DNA of 23,947 bases from an uncultured Collinsella sp. (GCA_900540985.1 UQIC01000032.1:1-23947), one strand, 5' to 3'. Shown: positions 12,668 through 20,795, numbered from the stretch's first letter. Numbers and translations: made by a program. Notes: generated by a model from the letters alone, not told the origin.

Positions 12668-13739
12668 TGAGTATGTGATCCCGGAGCACTACGAGGATCT
12701 CACTCCTGCTCCGCAGCTCGACCAGAAGACCCTCAACAAGATGGCTTGGCGCTCCTGCTTCCTGCAGGCCTCGTTCAACTACGAGCGTATGCAGGCCGCT
12801 GGCTGGCTCTACTCCATCATCCCCGGTCTGGAGAAGATCCACACCAACAAGAACGACCTCGCGGCTTCCATGAGCCACAACCTGGAGTTCTTCAACACCC
12901 ACCCGTTCCTCGTCACCTTTGTTATGGGCATCGTGCTTTCGCTCGAGCAGAACAAGGTTGACATCCCCACGATCCGCGCCGTCCGCGTCGCCGCAATGGG
13001 CCCGCTCGGTGGTATCGGTGACGCCCTGTTCTGGCTGACGCTCGTGCCTATCACGGCCGGCATCACCTCCAACATGGCCATCAACGGCAACGCCGCTGCG
13101 CCGATCATCTTCCTGGTGATCTTCAACGCCGTTCAGTTCGCTCTGCGCTTCTGGCTCATGAACTGGTCCTACAAGCTTGGCACCAGCGCTATTGACGCTC
13201 TGACCGCCAACATGCAGGCCTTCACGCGTGCCGCTTCCATCATGGGCGTCTTCGTCGTCGGTTGCCTGGTCGTCACCATGGGTGGCACCCAGATCAACCT
13301 CCAGATCCCCAACGGCACCACCCGCGGCCTCTCCGCTACTACCGTGATTGTCTCCGAGAAGGAGGCCGAGAACTTCACCGGTATGGAGGGCATCGATACC
13401 GAGACCGCTGAGGCCGGTACCATCGCCATGACCGATAAGGACGGCAACGCCCTTACCGCTTCCGATGCCGACGGCAACGCTGTCGAGTGCGGCGTCACCG
13501 ATCTGGGTAACGGCATGGAGTCCGTGACCTACGGCACCGTCACCGAGGATCCGGTCAACTTCTCTGTTGCCGACACCCTCAACACCATCGTCCCGAAGCT
13601 CGTCCCGCTTATGCTTACGCTGCTGCTTTACTACATGTTCGCTAAGCACAGCTGGACCCCGACCAAGGGCATTCTCCTGCTCTTTGTCCTTGGCATCCTG
13701 GGCGCTGGCCCGCTTGGTCTCTGGCCGAGCATCTGGTAA
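12657..13739 (+). CDS. PTS mannose-family EIID component with an extra ~85-residue hydrophilic insert
   Basis: From ATG 12657 (GGAGGTGA at 12641-12648) the product is 360 aa; relatives are about 265-305. Family segments are present: 'RSCFLQASFNYERMQAAGW' (32-50), 'FNTHPFLVTFVMGI' (79-92), 'MGPLGGIGDALFW' (114-126), and a C-terminal 'IVPKLVPLMLTLLLYY' with 'TPTKGILLLFVLGILGA'. Residues ~217-303 are an insertion between membrane helices: acidic, Gly/Thr-rich, with no hydrophobic stretch and two D-G-N motifs ('DKDGN', 'DADGN'). It probably forms a small folded domain on one face of the translocator. EIID completes the sugar-translocating complex; a strong terminator follows. Confidence 0.92.
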   Translation: MASNEYVIPEHYEDLTPAPQLDQKTLNKMAWRSCFLQASFNYERMQAAGWLYSIIPGLEKIHTNKNDLAASMSHNLEFFNTHPFLVTFVMGIVLSLEQNKVDIPTIRAVRVAAMGPLGGIGDALFWLTLVPITAGITSNMAINGNAAAPIIFLVIFNAVQFALRFWLMNWSYKLGTSAIDALTANMQAFTRAASIMGVFVVGCLVVTMGGTQINLQIPNGTTRGLSATTVIVSEKEAENFTGMEGIDTETAEAGTIAMTDKDGNALTASDADGNAVECGVTDLGNGMESVTYGTVTEDPVNFSVADTLNTIVPKLVPLMLTLLLYYMFAKHSWTPTKGILLLFVLGILGAGPLGLWPSIW

Positions 13740-13805
13740 GGCTCTAGCTTGAGGGGTGTGTCCCTACGCGGCTCACACCCCGACCCCTTAAGCCATGTGT
13801 ATGTT

Positions 13806-13845
13806 AAAAGCCGCGCGCTCTTTCGAGCACGCGGCTTTTGTTTTC
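13806..13845 (+). terminator. Intrinsic terminator of the PTS operon
   Basis: AAAAGCCGCG (13806-13815) pairs with CGCGGCTTTT (13830-13839), with an inner GCTC/GAGC extension and TTTC loop, then GTTTTC. Another hairpin, GGGGTGTG / CACACCCC (13753-13760, 13774-13781), lies upstream. Confidence 0.9.
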
Positions 13846-13875
13846 TTGATGATTCGGGTGTTGCAGACTGATAAT
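13846..13875 (+). promoter_or_regulatory. Promoter candidate for the GntR gene
   Basis: TTGATG (13846-13851), 18-bp spacer, GATAAT (13870-13875), just past the PTS terminator. Confidence 0.4.
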
Positions 13876-13924
13876 GCTTAACACCCTAGGTAGTTAGCCG
13901 AATTCGAGCAAAAGGGAGGATAGG

Positions 13925-14656
13925 ATGGCGATCGGAGCGCGTAAGCAACCGCTGTACGATCAGCTGGTCGATATTCTGACCGAAAAGATCGACCATGAAT
14001 ATCGCGCCGGTGACATGATTCCTTCCGAGCGCGAACTTTCGGAGCGCTATGGTCTCTCGCGCACTACGGTACGCCTGGCTCTGCAGGAACTGGAGCGTTT
14101 AGGACTGGTGGTTCGGCAGCACGGTCGCGGTACCTTTGTGACCGACCGTTCGGCAAAGGCAACCAATCTTATGCAGTCCTACAGCTTTACCGAGCAGATG
14201 CGCGCGATGGGTCGCGACCCCGAAACCACGATTCTCGAGTTTTGCGAGATGGAGGCCGATAAGAATCTGGCCGAGCATATGGGATTGCGTATCGGTGATC
14301 GCATTTTTAAGCTTAAGCGACTTCGTTCTGCCGACAACATGCCCATGATGGTCGAACGCAGCTATCTACCAGTTCGTCAATTTTTGTCCCTAAAGCGACC
14401 GCTGCTGGAGCGTAAGCCGCTTTACGATGTGATTGAGCAAGACTTTCAGCAAAAGATACGCGTGGCCGAAGAGGAGTTCTATGCGAGCATAGCCCGTCCC
14501 ACCGACGCCCACCTTTTGGGAATTGTCGAGGGCTCGCCTGTGCTCGATTTGGTCAGGACTACGTATAACGAGTCAAACGAGGTTGTGGAGTACACACTCT
14601 CGGTTGCTCGTGCCGATCAGTTTAAATACAAGGTTTACCACCAGCGTAGCGACTAG
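13925..14656 (+). CDS. GntR-family regulator, HutC subfamily (NagR/DasR-like)
   Basis: The 243-aa product has an N-terminal winged helix (about 8-74) with 'PLYDQLVDILTEKI', 'GDMIPSERELSERYGLSRTT' and 'LGLVVRQHGRGTFV', typical of GntR. A UTRA ligand-binding domain follows (~88-235). UTRA domains of this group bind sugar phosphates such as GlcNAc-6-P or GlcN-6-P; here GalN-6-P, GalNAc-6-P or tagatose-6-P are plausible ligands. It lies between the PTS operon and agaS, both preceded by the same TGGT-N4-ACCA operator, so it is the likely local repressor. GGGAGGA precedes the ATG. Confidence 0.93.
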   Translation: MAIGARKQPLYDQLVDILTEKIDHEYRAGDMIPSERELSERYGLSRTTVRLALQELERLGLVVRQHGRGTFVTDRSAKATNLMQSYSFTEQMRAMGRDPETTILEFCEMEADKNLAEHMGLRIGDRIFKLKRLRSADNMPMMVERSYLPVRQFLSLKRPLLERKPLYDVIEQDFQQKIRVAEEEFYASIARPTDAHLLGIVEGSPVLDLVRTTYNESNEVVEYTLSVARADQFKYKVYHQRSD

Positions 14657-14696
14657 TGCTCGCATCGTTTCCATATGATGATTCTTTGCATTTAAC

Positions 14697-14708
14697 TGGT
14701 TACTACCA
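14697..14708. promoter_or_regulatory. GntR/HutC-family operator, agaS copy
   Basis: TGGTTACTACCA, identical to the site at 10404-10415 (13 bases with the following G). It covers the position of the -35 box for the -10 TATAAT at 14726-14731, so binding would prevent polymerase access. Confidence 0.7.
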
Positions 14709-14725
14709 GATAACCAACCGAAGTG

Positions 14726-14731
14726 TATAAT
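14726..14731 (+). promoter_or_regulatory. -10 box of the agaS promoter
   Basis: A consensus TATAAT 40 nt before the agaS ATG. The -35 region is poor and lies within the operator. Confidence 0.5.
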
Positions 14732-14770
14732 TGCACGTCAGAGGATTACTTCTAGAGAGAGGTATTAGAA

Positions 14771-15937
14771 ATGTTCGAGAAGAGTGTCGAGGAGCTCACC
14801 GAGCTCGGCGCCCAGATCACCACGGCCGAGATTGCTCAGCAGCCCGAGCTTTGGCGTGATACGCTCAACATCTACCGCGAGAACAAGGAGGCCATCGAGG
14901 CCTTTTTGGCCGAGGCTCGCGCTATGGGCGAGGGTCGTCTGTCCGTTGTCTTCACCGGTGCCGGTACGTCCGACTACGTTGGCGATACCTGCGCCCCGTA
15001 CCTGCGTCACGCTGGCAACACTGATCTCTACGACTTTAAGCCCATCGCCACGACCGATATCGTGAGCGCTCCGCGCGATTTCCTGCGCGCCGAGGATCCC
15101 ACGCTCGTGGTTTCCTTTGCCCGCTCTGGCAACAGCCCCGAGAGCCTTGCCGCCGTTGCCGTTGCCAAGGAGCTCGTCCACAACGTCAAGTTCCTCAACA
15201 TCACCTGCGCTCCCGAGGGCAAGCTCGCCGTCGAGTCTGCCGATGATCCCAATGCGCTGACGCTGCTCATTCCGCGCGCCAACGACAAGGGCTTCGCCAT
15301 GACCGGTTCTTATTCCTGCATGACCCTGCTCTCCACCCTTATTTTCGACACTGCCTCTGACGAGCAGAAGGCCGAGTGGGTCGAGACCATCGCCAAGATG
15401 GGCGAGGAGGTTATCGCTCGCGAGTCCGAGGTCGCCGATTACCTCGCTGGCGACTTCAACCGCGTGACCTACTTGGGTTCTGGCTCCTTCGGTGGCCTTG
15501 CCCAGGAGAGCCAGCTCAAGATTCTCGAGCTCGCTCACGGTCTGGTTGCCACTTCTTACGACACTTCCATGGGCTATCGTCACGGACCCAAGTCCTTCGT
15601 CGACGATAAGACGCTCGTCTTCGTGTTCGTCAACAACGACGCCTACACCCGTCAGTACGACATCGACATCCTCAACGAGATCGGTGGAGACGAGATCGCT
15701 CAGCACACCGTCGCCGTTCAGCAGGAAGGTGCCACTGTCTATGAGGGTGAGTCCTTCACCTTTAAGGGCTACGAGGCACTCCCCGAGGGCTACCTTGCCC
15801 TGCCGTTCGTGATGTTTGCCCAGGCCATCAGCCTGCTCAACTCCGTGCGCGTGGGCAACACGCCCGATACGCCGAGCCCCACCGGCACGGTCAACCGCGT
15901 GGTCAAGGGCGTGACGATTCACCCCTTCACCGCTTAA
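14771..15937 (+). CDS. agaS: AgaS-type SIS-domain galactosamine-6-phosphate deaminase/isomerase
   Basis: The 388-aa product has two SIS domains, the AgaS layout. The first shows 'VVFTGAGTSDYVGD' (59-72) and 'LVVSFARSGNSPES' (112-125); the second shows 'VTYLGSGSFGGLAQES' and 'MGYRHGPKSFVDD', the Glu/His/Lys region that completes the sugar-phosphate site. AgaS converts D-galactosamine-6-P to D-tagatose-6-P plus ammonia in GalNAc catabolism. GlmS-like and glucosamine-6-P forms have related domains, but the absence of a glutaminase domain and the LacC-type kinase nearby support AgaS. AGAGAGG precedes the ATG and a strong terminator follows. The GntR operator lies in its promoter. Confidence 0.9.
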   Translation: MFEKSVEELTELGAQITTAEIAQQPELWRDTLNIYRENKEAIEAFLAEARAMGEGRLSVVFTGAGTSDYVGDTCAPYLRHAGNTDLYDFKPIATTDIVSAPRDFLRAEDPTLVVSFARSGNSPESLAAVAVAKELVHNVKFLNITCAPEGKLAVESADDPNALTLLIPRANDKGFAMTGSYSCMTLLSTLIFDTASDEQKAEWVETIAKMGEEVIARESEVADYLAGDFNRVTYLGSGSFGGLAQESQLKILELAHGLVATSYDTSMGYRHGPKSFVDDKTLVFVFVNNDAYTRQYDIDILNEIGGDEIAQHTVAVQQEGATVYEGESFTFKGYEALPEGYLALPFVMFAQAISLLNSVRVGNTPDTPSPTGTVNRVVKGVTIHPFTA

Positions 15938-15955
15938 TCGCGTCCCCCTGTAAGG

Positions 15956-15992
15956 GCGCCCGTCCGCTCATAACGGCGGGCGGGCGCTTTTT
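15956..15992 (+). terminator. Intrinsic terminator after agaS
   Basis: A 12-bp stem (15956-15967 with 15976-15987, one G-T wobble) followed by TTTTT (15988-15992) and GTTTT. Confidence 0.9.
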
Positions 15993-16054
15993 GTTTTATG
16001 TGAGCTGGGTATAAGCATCACCACAGTCAACTGCTTTAGAAGCAAGGAGTGCAT

Positions 16055-17224
16055 ATGAGCACGTACGCAATTAAGGCTGACAAGTTCTTCTTGCCGGCAG
16101 GTCCGCAACTGGGCGGCTACCTTATGGTCGAGGATGGCGTCTTTGGCGCCTGGCAGGCCGACGAGCCCTCTTGCGAGATTAAGGACTACACGGGATCGTG
16201 GATCGCACCGGGCATGGTCGATACTCACATCCATGGTTTCTACAACCACTCAACTACCGATAACGATCCCGAGGGCATCGATATCAGCTCGACCGAGCTC
16301 GCCCGTCGCGGTACCACCAGCTGGCTGCCCACGACGTTCACCGATGGCGTCGAGCAGATCAAGGACGCCTGCGCCGCTATCGCTCAGGCGGACGAGGGTC
16401 GCGGTCCCGACTTCTGCGGTGCCCGCATTCAGGGCATCTACCTGGAGGGCCCCTTCTTTACTATGAAGCACGTGGGAGCACAGAACCCCGCTTATCTTAT
16501 CGATCCCTCCGAGGAGGTCTTCGATCAGTGGCAGGAGGCTGCGGGTGGTCGCATTGTTAAGAGCGCCATGGCGGCCGAGCGCGACGGTGCCGCTGCTTAT
16601 GCGGCTGCTCTGAACGCCAAGGGTGTGGTGACCAGCATCGGTCACTCTGACGCCACCTACGATGAGTGCATCGCCGCCATCAACGCCGGTGCCAGCTGCT
16701 TTACGCATACCTACAACGGCCAGCGCGGGCTGCATCACCGTGAGCCCGGTGTCGTGGGCGCTGCCATGTCCACGCCCGAGACCTATGCCGAGATCATCTG
16801 CGACGGCAAGCACGTAAACCCTGCCGCCATCAAGGCACTGCTGCAGGCAAAGGGCTGGCAGCACACGGTGCTCATCACCGACTGTCTGGGTTGCGGCGGC
16901 ATGCCCGAGGGCAGCTACACCAGTGGTGGCATGGATGTCATCATGAAGGACAACCTGTGCTGGCTCGCCGACGGCAAGAGCATTGCCGGCTCGGTGCTCA
17001 CGCTTGCCCAAGGCGTCAAGAACATCGTCGACTGGGGCATCGCCAGCGCCGATATTGCCATTCGCATGGCAACCGAGGTGCCGGCACGCTCCGCGCACAT
17101 CGAGGATAAGTGCGGTAGCATCATGCCGGGTCGTGACGCCGACTTTGTCGTGTTCGACCACGAGCTCACCCTCGTCGAGACGTATGTTGGCGGCCAGAGC
17201 GTCGGCAACGCCTTTACCGAGTAA
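16055..17224 (+). CDS. N-acetylglucosamine/N-acetylgalactosamine-6-phosphate deacetylase
   Basis: The 389-aa amidohydrolase has the NagA/AgaA motifs: metal ligands His58 and His60 in 'MVDTHIHGFY', Glu131 in 'IYLEGPFF', His197 in 'SIGHSDATY', His218 in 'FTHTYNG', and the catalytic Asp276 in 'LITDCLGCGG'. 'HHREPGVVGAA' is the substrate loop. It removes the acetyl group of the imported GalNAc-6-P or GlcNAc-6-P; the setting favours GalNAc (AgaA role). ATG 16055 is preceded by AAGGAG (16044-16049); a GTG two codons earlier overlaps that site. It sits after the agaS terminator, so it needs read-through or its own promoter (TATAAG near 16009). Its last ~43 codons are echoed by a decayed copy at 19950-20078. 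Confidence 0.92.
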   Translation: MSTYAIKADKFFLPAGPQLGGYLMVEDGVFGAWQADEPSCEIKDYTGSWIAPGMVDTHIHGFYNHSTTDNDPEGIDISSTELARRGTTSWLPTTFTDGVEQIKDACAAIAQADEGRGPDFCGARIQGIYLEGPFFTMKHVGAQNPAYLIDPSEEVFDQWQEAAGGRIVKSAMAAERDGAAAYAAALNAKGVVTSIGHSDATYDECIAAINAGASCFTHTYNGQRGLHHREPGVVGAAMSTPETYAEIICDGKHVNPAAIKALLQAKGWQHTVLITDCLGCGGMPEGSYTSGGMDVIMKDNLCWLADGKSIAGSVLTLAQGVKNIVDWGIASADIAIRMATEVPARSAHIEDKCGSIMPGRDADFVVFDHELTLVETYVGGQSVGNAFTE

Positions 17225-17230
17225 CGATAG

Positions 17231-17268
17231 AAAAAGACGGCGGGCCCGAATCCGCTCGGACCCGCCGT
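17231..17268 (-). terminator. Terminator of the flavodoxin gene (minus strand)
   Basis: ACGGCGGG (17237-17244) pairs with CCCGCCGT (17261-17268) with an inner 4-bp CCGA/TCGG extension. On the minus strand it is followed by CTTTTTC (17231-17235 as A-run). On the plus strand there is no T-run, though it may also slow nagA transcripts. Confidence 0.8.
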
Positions 17269-17299
17269 ATGGGTTAAACGCTCAAAAGCACCTTCACAG

Positions 17300-17884
17300 T
17301 TACAGCTTGTTAGCAATCTTCTTTGCCGTGCGCTTAACGCCGGCCACCAGGCCTCCTGCAGGATGCTCCTTCTCGTATGCTAGGCGCTTCTCGCGCTTGG
17401 CGTACTCTTCGACGATGATGTCGCCATACTCGTCTTCGATCTTGTCGAAGAAGTCGACGGCGCCCATAATTTCCTCAGCGGTCGGGTGTCCCTTTTGGAC
17501 ACCGCCGGCGAGTTTGAACGGCCCCCACGTATCAAAGCCGGGGCAGCCGTAGACACCCATAAAGATGGCCTGCCTCATGCGGCAGATGCCATCGATATCC
17601 TTGCCGTACCACTTGTTTTTGCCACCGTAGGTCATAAGGCCAAACACCTTGTCCTGCGGCTGCAGCACGTTGGTCAGCACACGTGCCATGTCCTTGTCGA
17701 TCTCGGAGTAATAGATGCCCGTGGCGACACCGATTAGATGATATTCGTGCAGGTTGGGATACTCGTTTTTGCCGAGCGTCTTTACATCGAGGGTATCGAT
17801 CTCGGGATGTGCCTCGACGATGGCGTCCACGAGCTTTTTCGTATTGCCGTGATGGCGCGAGGCGTAGAGGATGATGGTTCGCAT
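17300..17884 (-). CDS. Flavodoxin-family protein
   Basis: The 194-aa product starts 'MRTIILYASRHHGNTKKLV', the flavodoxin FMN phosphate loop (usually S/T-x-T-G-N-T; here S-R-H-H-G-N-T). 'IGVATGIYYSEIDKDMARVL' and 'KVFGLMTYGGKN' form the flavin-side loops. Members of this group carry electrons or reduce small molecules in the cytoplasm. The C-terminal 70 residues are basic and unlike canonical short flavodoxins. The start is set at 17884, where homology begins; ten more codons upstream are possible. It interrupts the plus-strand sugar genes on the other strand, so it is probably not part of the pathway. Confidence 0.85.
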   Translation of the reverse strand: MRTIILYASRHHGNTKKLVDAIVEAHPEIDTLDVKTLGKNEYPNLHEYHLIGVATGIYYSEIDKDMARVLTNVLQPQDKVFGLMTYGGKNKWYGKDIDGICRMRQAIFMGVYGCPGFDTWGPFKLAGGVQKGHPTAEEIMGAVDFFDKIEDEYGDIIVEEYAKREKRLAYEKEHPAGGLVAGVKRTAKKIANKL

Positions 17885-18039
17885 AAGAAGGCCTTTCAGC
17901 TGTAATTGCATCAATGTCTGTATGGTACCCCGTTACATGGCTGGGATACCGGACGCATCGATGAACGTGCGGGTTTGTCCTTCGGTCAGGGCCGAGACAG
18001 GTACTTGCGAGCAAAAGCAGTTGTTCGAAAGGATGGGCA

Positions 18040-18921
18040 ATGGAATACGCTCTCTCCAACGATTCGATTTCTATTAGGGTGTCCACGGCCGGCGGCTCGT
18101 TTACCTCGATTGAGGCCGACGGTCGCGAGTATTTGTGGCAGGGCGATCCCGCCGTGTGGTCCGGCCAGGCGCCGATTTGCTTCCCGATTTGCGGAGGCTT
18201 GCGTGACAACAGCGCCATGACGTTTGCCGGGCATCATGTAAAGCTCGCTCGCCACGGGTTTGCGCGCAAGCAGGAGTGGAAGCTGCTGAGCCAAGGCGAG
18301 AACGAGCTGGCGATGTGCCTGGCTTCGGAGGATAACGCCGCGCTGCTGAGCGATTATCCGTACCCGTTTAAGCTTGTCGCTCGTTATACGCTCGAGGCCG
18401 CTGCCGTGCGCGTTTCCTATGAGGTGACCAACGAGGGAACCGAGGACATGCCGTTCTTTATCGGCGGTCATCCCGGCTTTAGGTGTCCGCTCGATGAGGG
18501 CGAGTCCTATACGGACTACGAGCTGCGCTTTGAGAAGGATGAGGCTGCGGAGCTCTGCACCGCCGTTCCTTCGACTGGCTTGATTGATGTGGACAGGCGC
18601 TCCAAGAACCCCATGGTTGGAAAGACGCTGCCTCTGTCACATGAGCTCTTCGATTTTGCGGAGACCATCTTTGACGTGCTCGAGAGCCGTCAGGTCACGC
18701 TTTCCAAAAAGGGCGAGGACAAGGGCGTCCGCCTGAGCTTTGAGGGCTTCCCATATCTCATTGTGTGGAGCAAGCCCGAGGGCGATTTTGTGGCGGTTGA
18801 GCCTTGGGGCGGTCTCTCGACCTGCTCCGATGAGGACGACGTGCTTGAGCATAAGCGCGGCTGCCTTGTCGCCAAGCCCAAGGAGACCGTCGTTCGCTCG
18901 TTCACGATTGAGATTCTGTAA
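18040..18921 (+). CDS. Aldose 1-epimerase family protein, LacX-like
   Basis: The 293-aa product follows the LacX/YeaD group of the galactose mutarotase superfamily: 'PICFPICGGLRDN' (45-57), 'LARHGFARKQEW' (69-80, His72), 'FFIGGHPGFRCP' (139-150, His144) and 'VAVEPWGGLS' (251-260, Glu254), matching the two His and the Glu of the active site. In lactococcal lac operons LacX lies beside the tagatose-6-P genes, and here it precedes a LacC-type kinase by 59 nt. It probably interconverts sugar or sugar-phosphate anomers. AAAGGAT lies ahead of the ATG. It is distinct from the classical GalM at 21745. Confidence 0.88.
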   Translation: MEYALSNDSISIRVSTAGGSFTSIEADGREYLWQGDPAVWSGQAPICFPICGGLRDNSAMTFAGHHVKLARHGFARKQEWKLLSQGENELAMCLASEDNAALLSDYPYPFKLVARYTLEAAAVRVSYEVTNEGTEDMPFFIGGHPGFRCPLDEGESYTDYELRFEKDEAAELCTAVPSTGLIDVDRRSKNPMVGKTLPLSHELFDFAETIFDVLESRQVTLSKKGEDKGVRLSFEGFPYLIVWSKPEGDFVAVEPWGGLSTCSDEDDVLEHKRGCLVAKPKETVVRSFTIEIL

Positions 18922-18980
18922 TTCCGTTTTGTCGACTCGTATCGCGAGGCACAAGGAGCCTGCGAGATAAGGAGCTAAAA

Positions 18981-19916
18981 ATGATCCTCACCGTTACGAT
19001 GAACCCGTCTGTCGATACGCGCTATCAGCTCGACGAGCTCGTTATCGACGACGTCAACCGCGTGACGCCCGAAAAGACCGCCGGCGGCAAGGGCCTCAAC
19101 GTGGCCCGTGTGCTGGGTCAGCTGGGCGACGACGTTGTGGCGACCGGTCTGCTCGGTGGCCACATGGGCGCTTACATGGCCGAGCTCATGGACGCCAACG
19201 GTATTAACAACGACTTTGTGCCCATCAAGGGCGAGACTCGCATTTGCCTCAACATCCTCCACGCCGGCAACCAGACCGAGCTGCTCGAGAGTGGCCCGAC
19301 AATTGCCCCCGAGGAACTCGATGCCTTTACCGCCAAGTTTACCGAGCTTTCGGGCAAGGCCGACGTCGTCACCATTTCGGGTTCGCTGCCCCGCGGCGTC
19401 GAGGCGGACTACTATGCCAAGATCACGGGCATTGCCGAGAACGCCGGAGCCAAGGTGCTGCTCGATACTTCGGGTGCTTCGCTCGGGGCCGCCCTTAAGT
19501 CCGAAATTAAGCCCGAGCTGGTCAAGCCTAACCTGACCGAGATCAACGGCCTTCTGGGCACGAGCTTTACCACCGACGATGTGGACGAGCTCCGCGCCGC
19601 GCTCGCCTCTGATGCCCGCTTCTCCGATATCCCCTGGGTCGTCGTGTCCATGGGCGCTGCCGGCTCCGTTGGCTTCCACAATGGCCGTGCGTTCCGCGCA
19701 AAGACGCCCGATATCCCTGCCGTTAACGCCACGGGCTCTGGTGACTCCACTATCGCTGGCTTCGCGCATGCCATTGCTGCTGGCGCAGACGACGAGACGG
19801 TGCTGCGTACCGCCAACACCTGCGGCAAGCTCAACGCCATGGATCCCATGACCGGCCATCTAGTCATGGACCGTTGGGACGAGGTCTACAACGGCGTTGT
19901 CGTGACCGAGCTGTAA
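18981..19916 (+). CDS. lacC: Tagatose-6-phosphate/fructose-1-phosphate kinase (LacC/FruK group of PfkB family)
   Basis: The 311-aa product has PfkB signatures: 'MILTVTMNPSVDTRY' at the N-terminus, 'KTAGGKGLNVARVLGQLG' (32-49), and the ATP/catalytic motif 'NATGSGDSTIAGF' (249-261) with base Asp255. This group includes 1-phosphofructokinase and tagatose-6-phosphate kinase, which cannot be separated by eye. The neighbouring AgaS, which yields tagatose-6-P, and the LacX-like gene favour conversion of tagatose-6-P to tagatose-1,6-bisphosphate. The following aldolase is not in this window. AAGGAGC-type sites precede the ATG. Confidence 0.9.
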   Translation: MILTVTMNPSVDTRYQLDELVIDDVNRVTPEKTAGGKGLNVARVLGQLGDDVVATGLLGGHMGAYMAELMDANGINNDFVPIKGETRICLNILHAGNQTELLESGPTIAPEELDAFTAKFTELSGKADVVTISGSLPRGVEADYYAKITGIAENAGAKVLLDTSGASLGAALKSEIKPELVKPNLTEINGLLGTSFTTDDVDELRAALASDARFSDIPWVVVSMGAAGSVGFHNGRAFRAKTPDIPAVNATGSGDSTIAGFAHAIAAGADDETVLRTANTCGKLNAMDPMTGHLVMDRWDEVYNGVVVTEL

Positions 19917-19949
19917 GAGCTTGGGTGACGGTCCCGGCATCGATTGCTA

Positions 19950-20078
19950 GCTCATGTCGACGACAAGTGCGATAGCATTATGTCGGGGCGCGACGCCGAC
20001 GTTGTCGTGTTCAATCCCGACCTTACCCTGGTCGAGACGTATGCGGGCGGCAACAGCGGCGGTAACGCGTTTATCGAG
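19950..20078 (+). pseudogene. Remnant 3' end of a second nagA-like deacetylase gene
   Basis: Read from 19950, the sequence encodes 43 residues that match the last 43 of the deacetylase at 16055-17224 at 31 positions by my count. Shared segments include 'DKC', 'SIM', 'GRDAD', 'LTLVETY' and 'GNAF'. The rest of the gene is missing; weaker similarity begins near 19931 with a frame change. The frame then continues past the deacetylase's normal stop for 12 codons and ends in TGA overlapping the yhcH start (ATGA). It is thus a leftover of a paralogue that once preceded yhcH, or a partial duplication. Confidence 0.8.
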
Positions 20079-20113
20079 TGGCCGCCAAAGAAACGATCCG
20101 AGAGGGGATTTAG

Positions 20114-20587
20114 ATGATTTACGGTGCATTGGGCGATATCGAGGAGTACCGCGGAATGCTCAAGGGCCTCGACGTGCTGGTCGACTGGCTCGAGGAGAAC
20201 GATCCGGCGGAGCTCGAGGTCGGCAGCCATTCGATTCTGGGCGACAAGGTTTTTGCGAACGTCATGGCTCCCACGACGCGTCCCGAGGCCGAGGCTCACT
20301 ATGAGACGCATCAGCGCTATCACGACCTGCAGATCGACGTCGAGGGTCGCGAGGCCTTTAAGGTTGCCACGGGCAGCCTGACGCTGGTTCAGGAGTTTGA
20401 CGAGAAGGACGACTACGATCTGGTCGATTCCGACGCTTCGATCGCCGGCGATCTTGCCGATGACAAGTTCGCGCTGTTCGTTGCCGGCGAGCCTCACATG
20501 CCCACGCTCGAGTTCCCGGGCGATGGCGCGCAGCCGGTCAAGAAGATCTGCTTTAAGCTGCTTGCAGATGCTTACTGGGAAGAGTAG
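20114..20587 (+). CDS. YhcH/YjgK/YiaL family protein (putative sugar anomerase)
   Basis: The 157-aa product is of the DUF386 cupin-like family (EbgC, YhcH/NanQ): 'MIYGALGDIEEYRGML' at the N-terminus, 'ETHQRYHDLQIDVEG' (64-78) and 'EPHMP' (126-130), whose Glu/His residues form the metal site. E. coli YhcH (NanQ) speeds sialic-acid anomer change, and EbgC is a beta-galactosidase subunit. At the end of an amino-sugar locus, a mutarotase role on an N-acetyl sugar is the natural guess. GAGAGGGG precedes the ATG, which overlaps the end of the nagA remnant frame. Confidence 0.88.
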   Translation: MIYGALGDIEEYRGMLKGLDVLVDWLEENDPAELEVGSHSILGDKVFANVMAPTTRPEAEAHYETHQRYHDLQIDVEGREAFKVATGSLTLVQEFDEKDDYDLVDSDASIAGDLADDKFALFVAGEPHMPTLEFPGDGAQPVKKICFKLLADAYWEE

Positions 20588-20761
20588 CGCGCTGCTCGGC
20601 TGAGCTGTTCGTGTTGCGAGCGTTATCCCTTGGAGGAGCGCGCTTGGGCCCCGCTGATCGCGGTTCCTTTGGGGATTGCGGTTGGCGGGGTTTGTTGTTG
20701 AGTGGGGAGTTGCCGGCGGCGATGTGCTTGCATTGGCGGATGTGCGCTCGAAATCGGCAAC

Positions 20762-20784
20762 AAAAAAGCCGCCCGAAGGCGGCT
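20762..20784 (-). terminator. Intrinsic terminator of tRNA-Thr (minus strand)
   Basis: On the minus strand: AGCCGCC, loop TTCG, GGCGGCT, then TTTTT. It lies 12 nt past the tRNA 3' end. Confidence 0.92.
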
Positions 20785-20795
20785 ATCTTGTGCAA

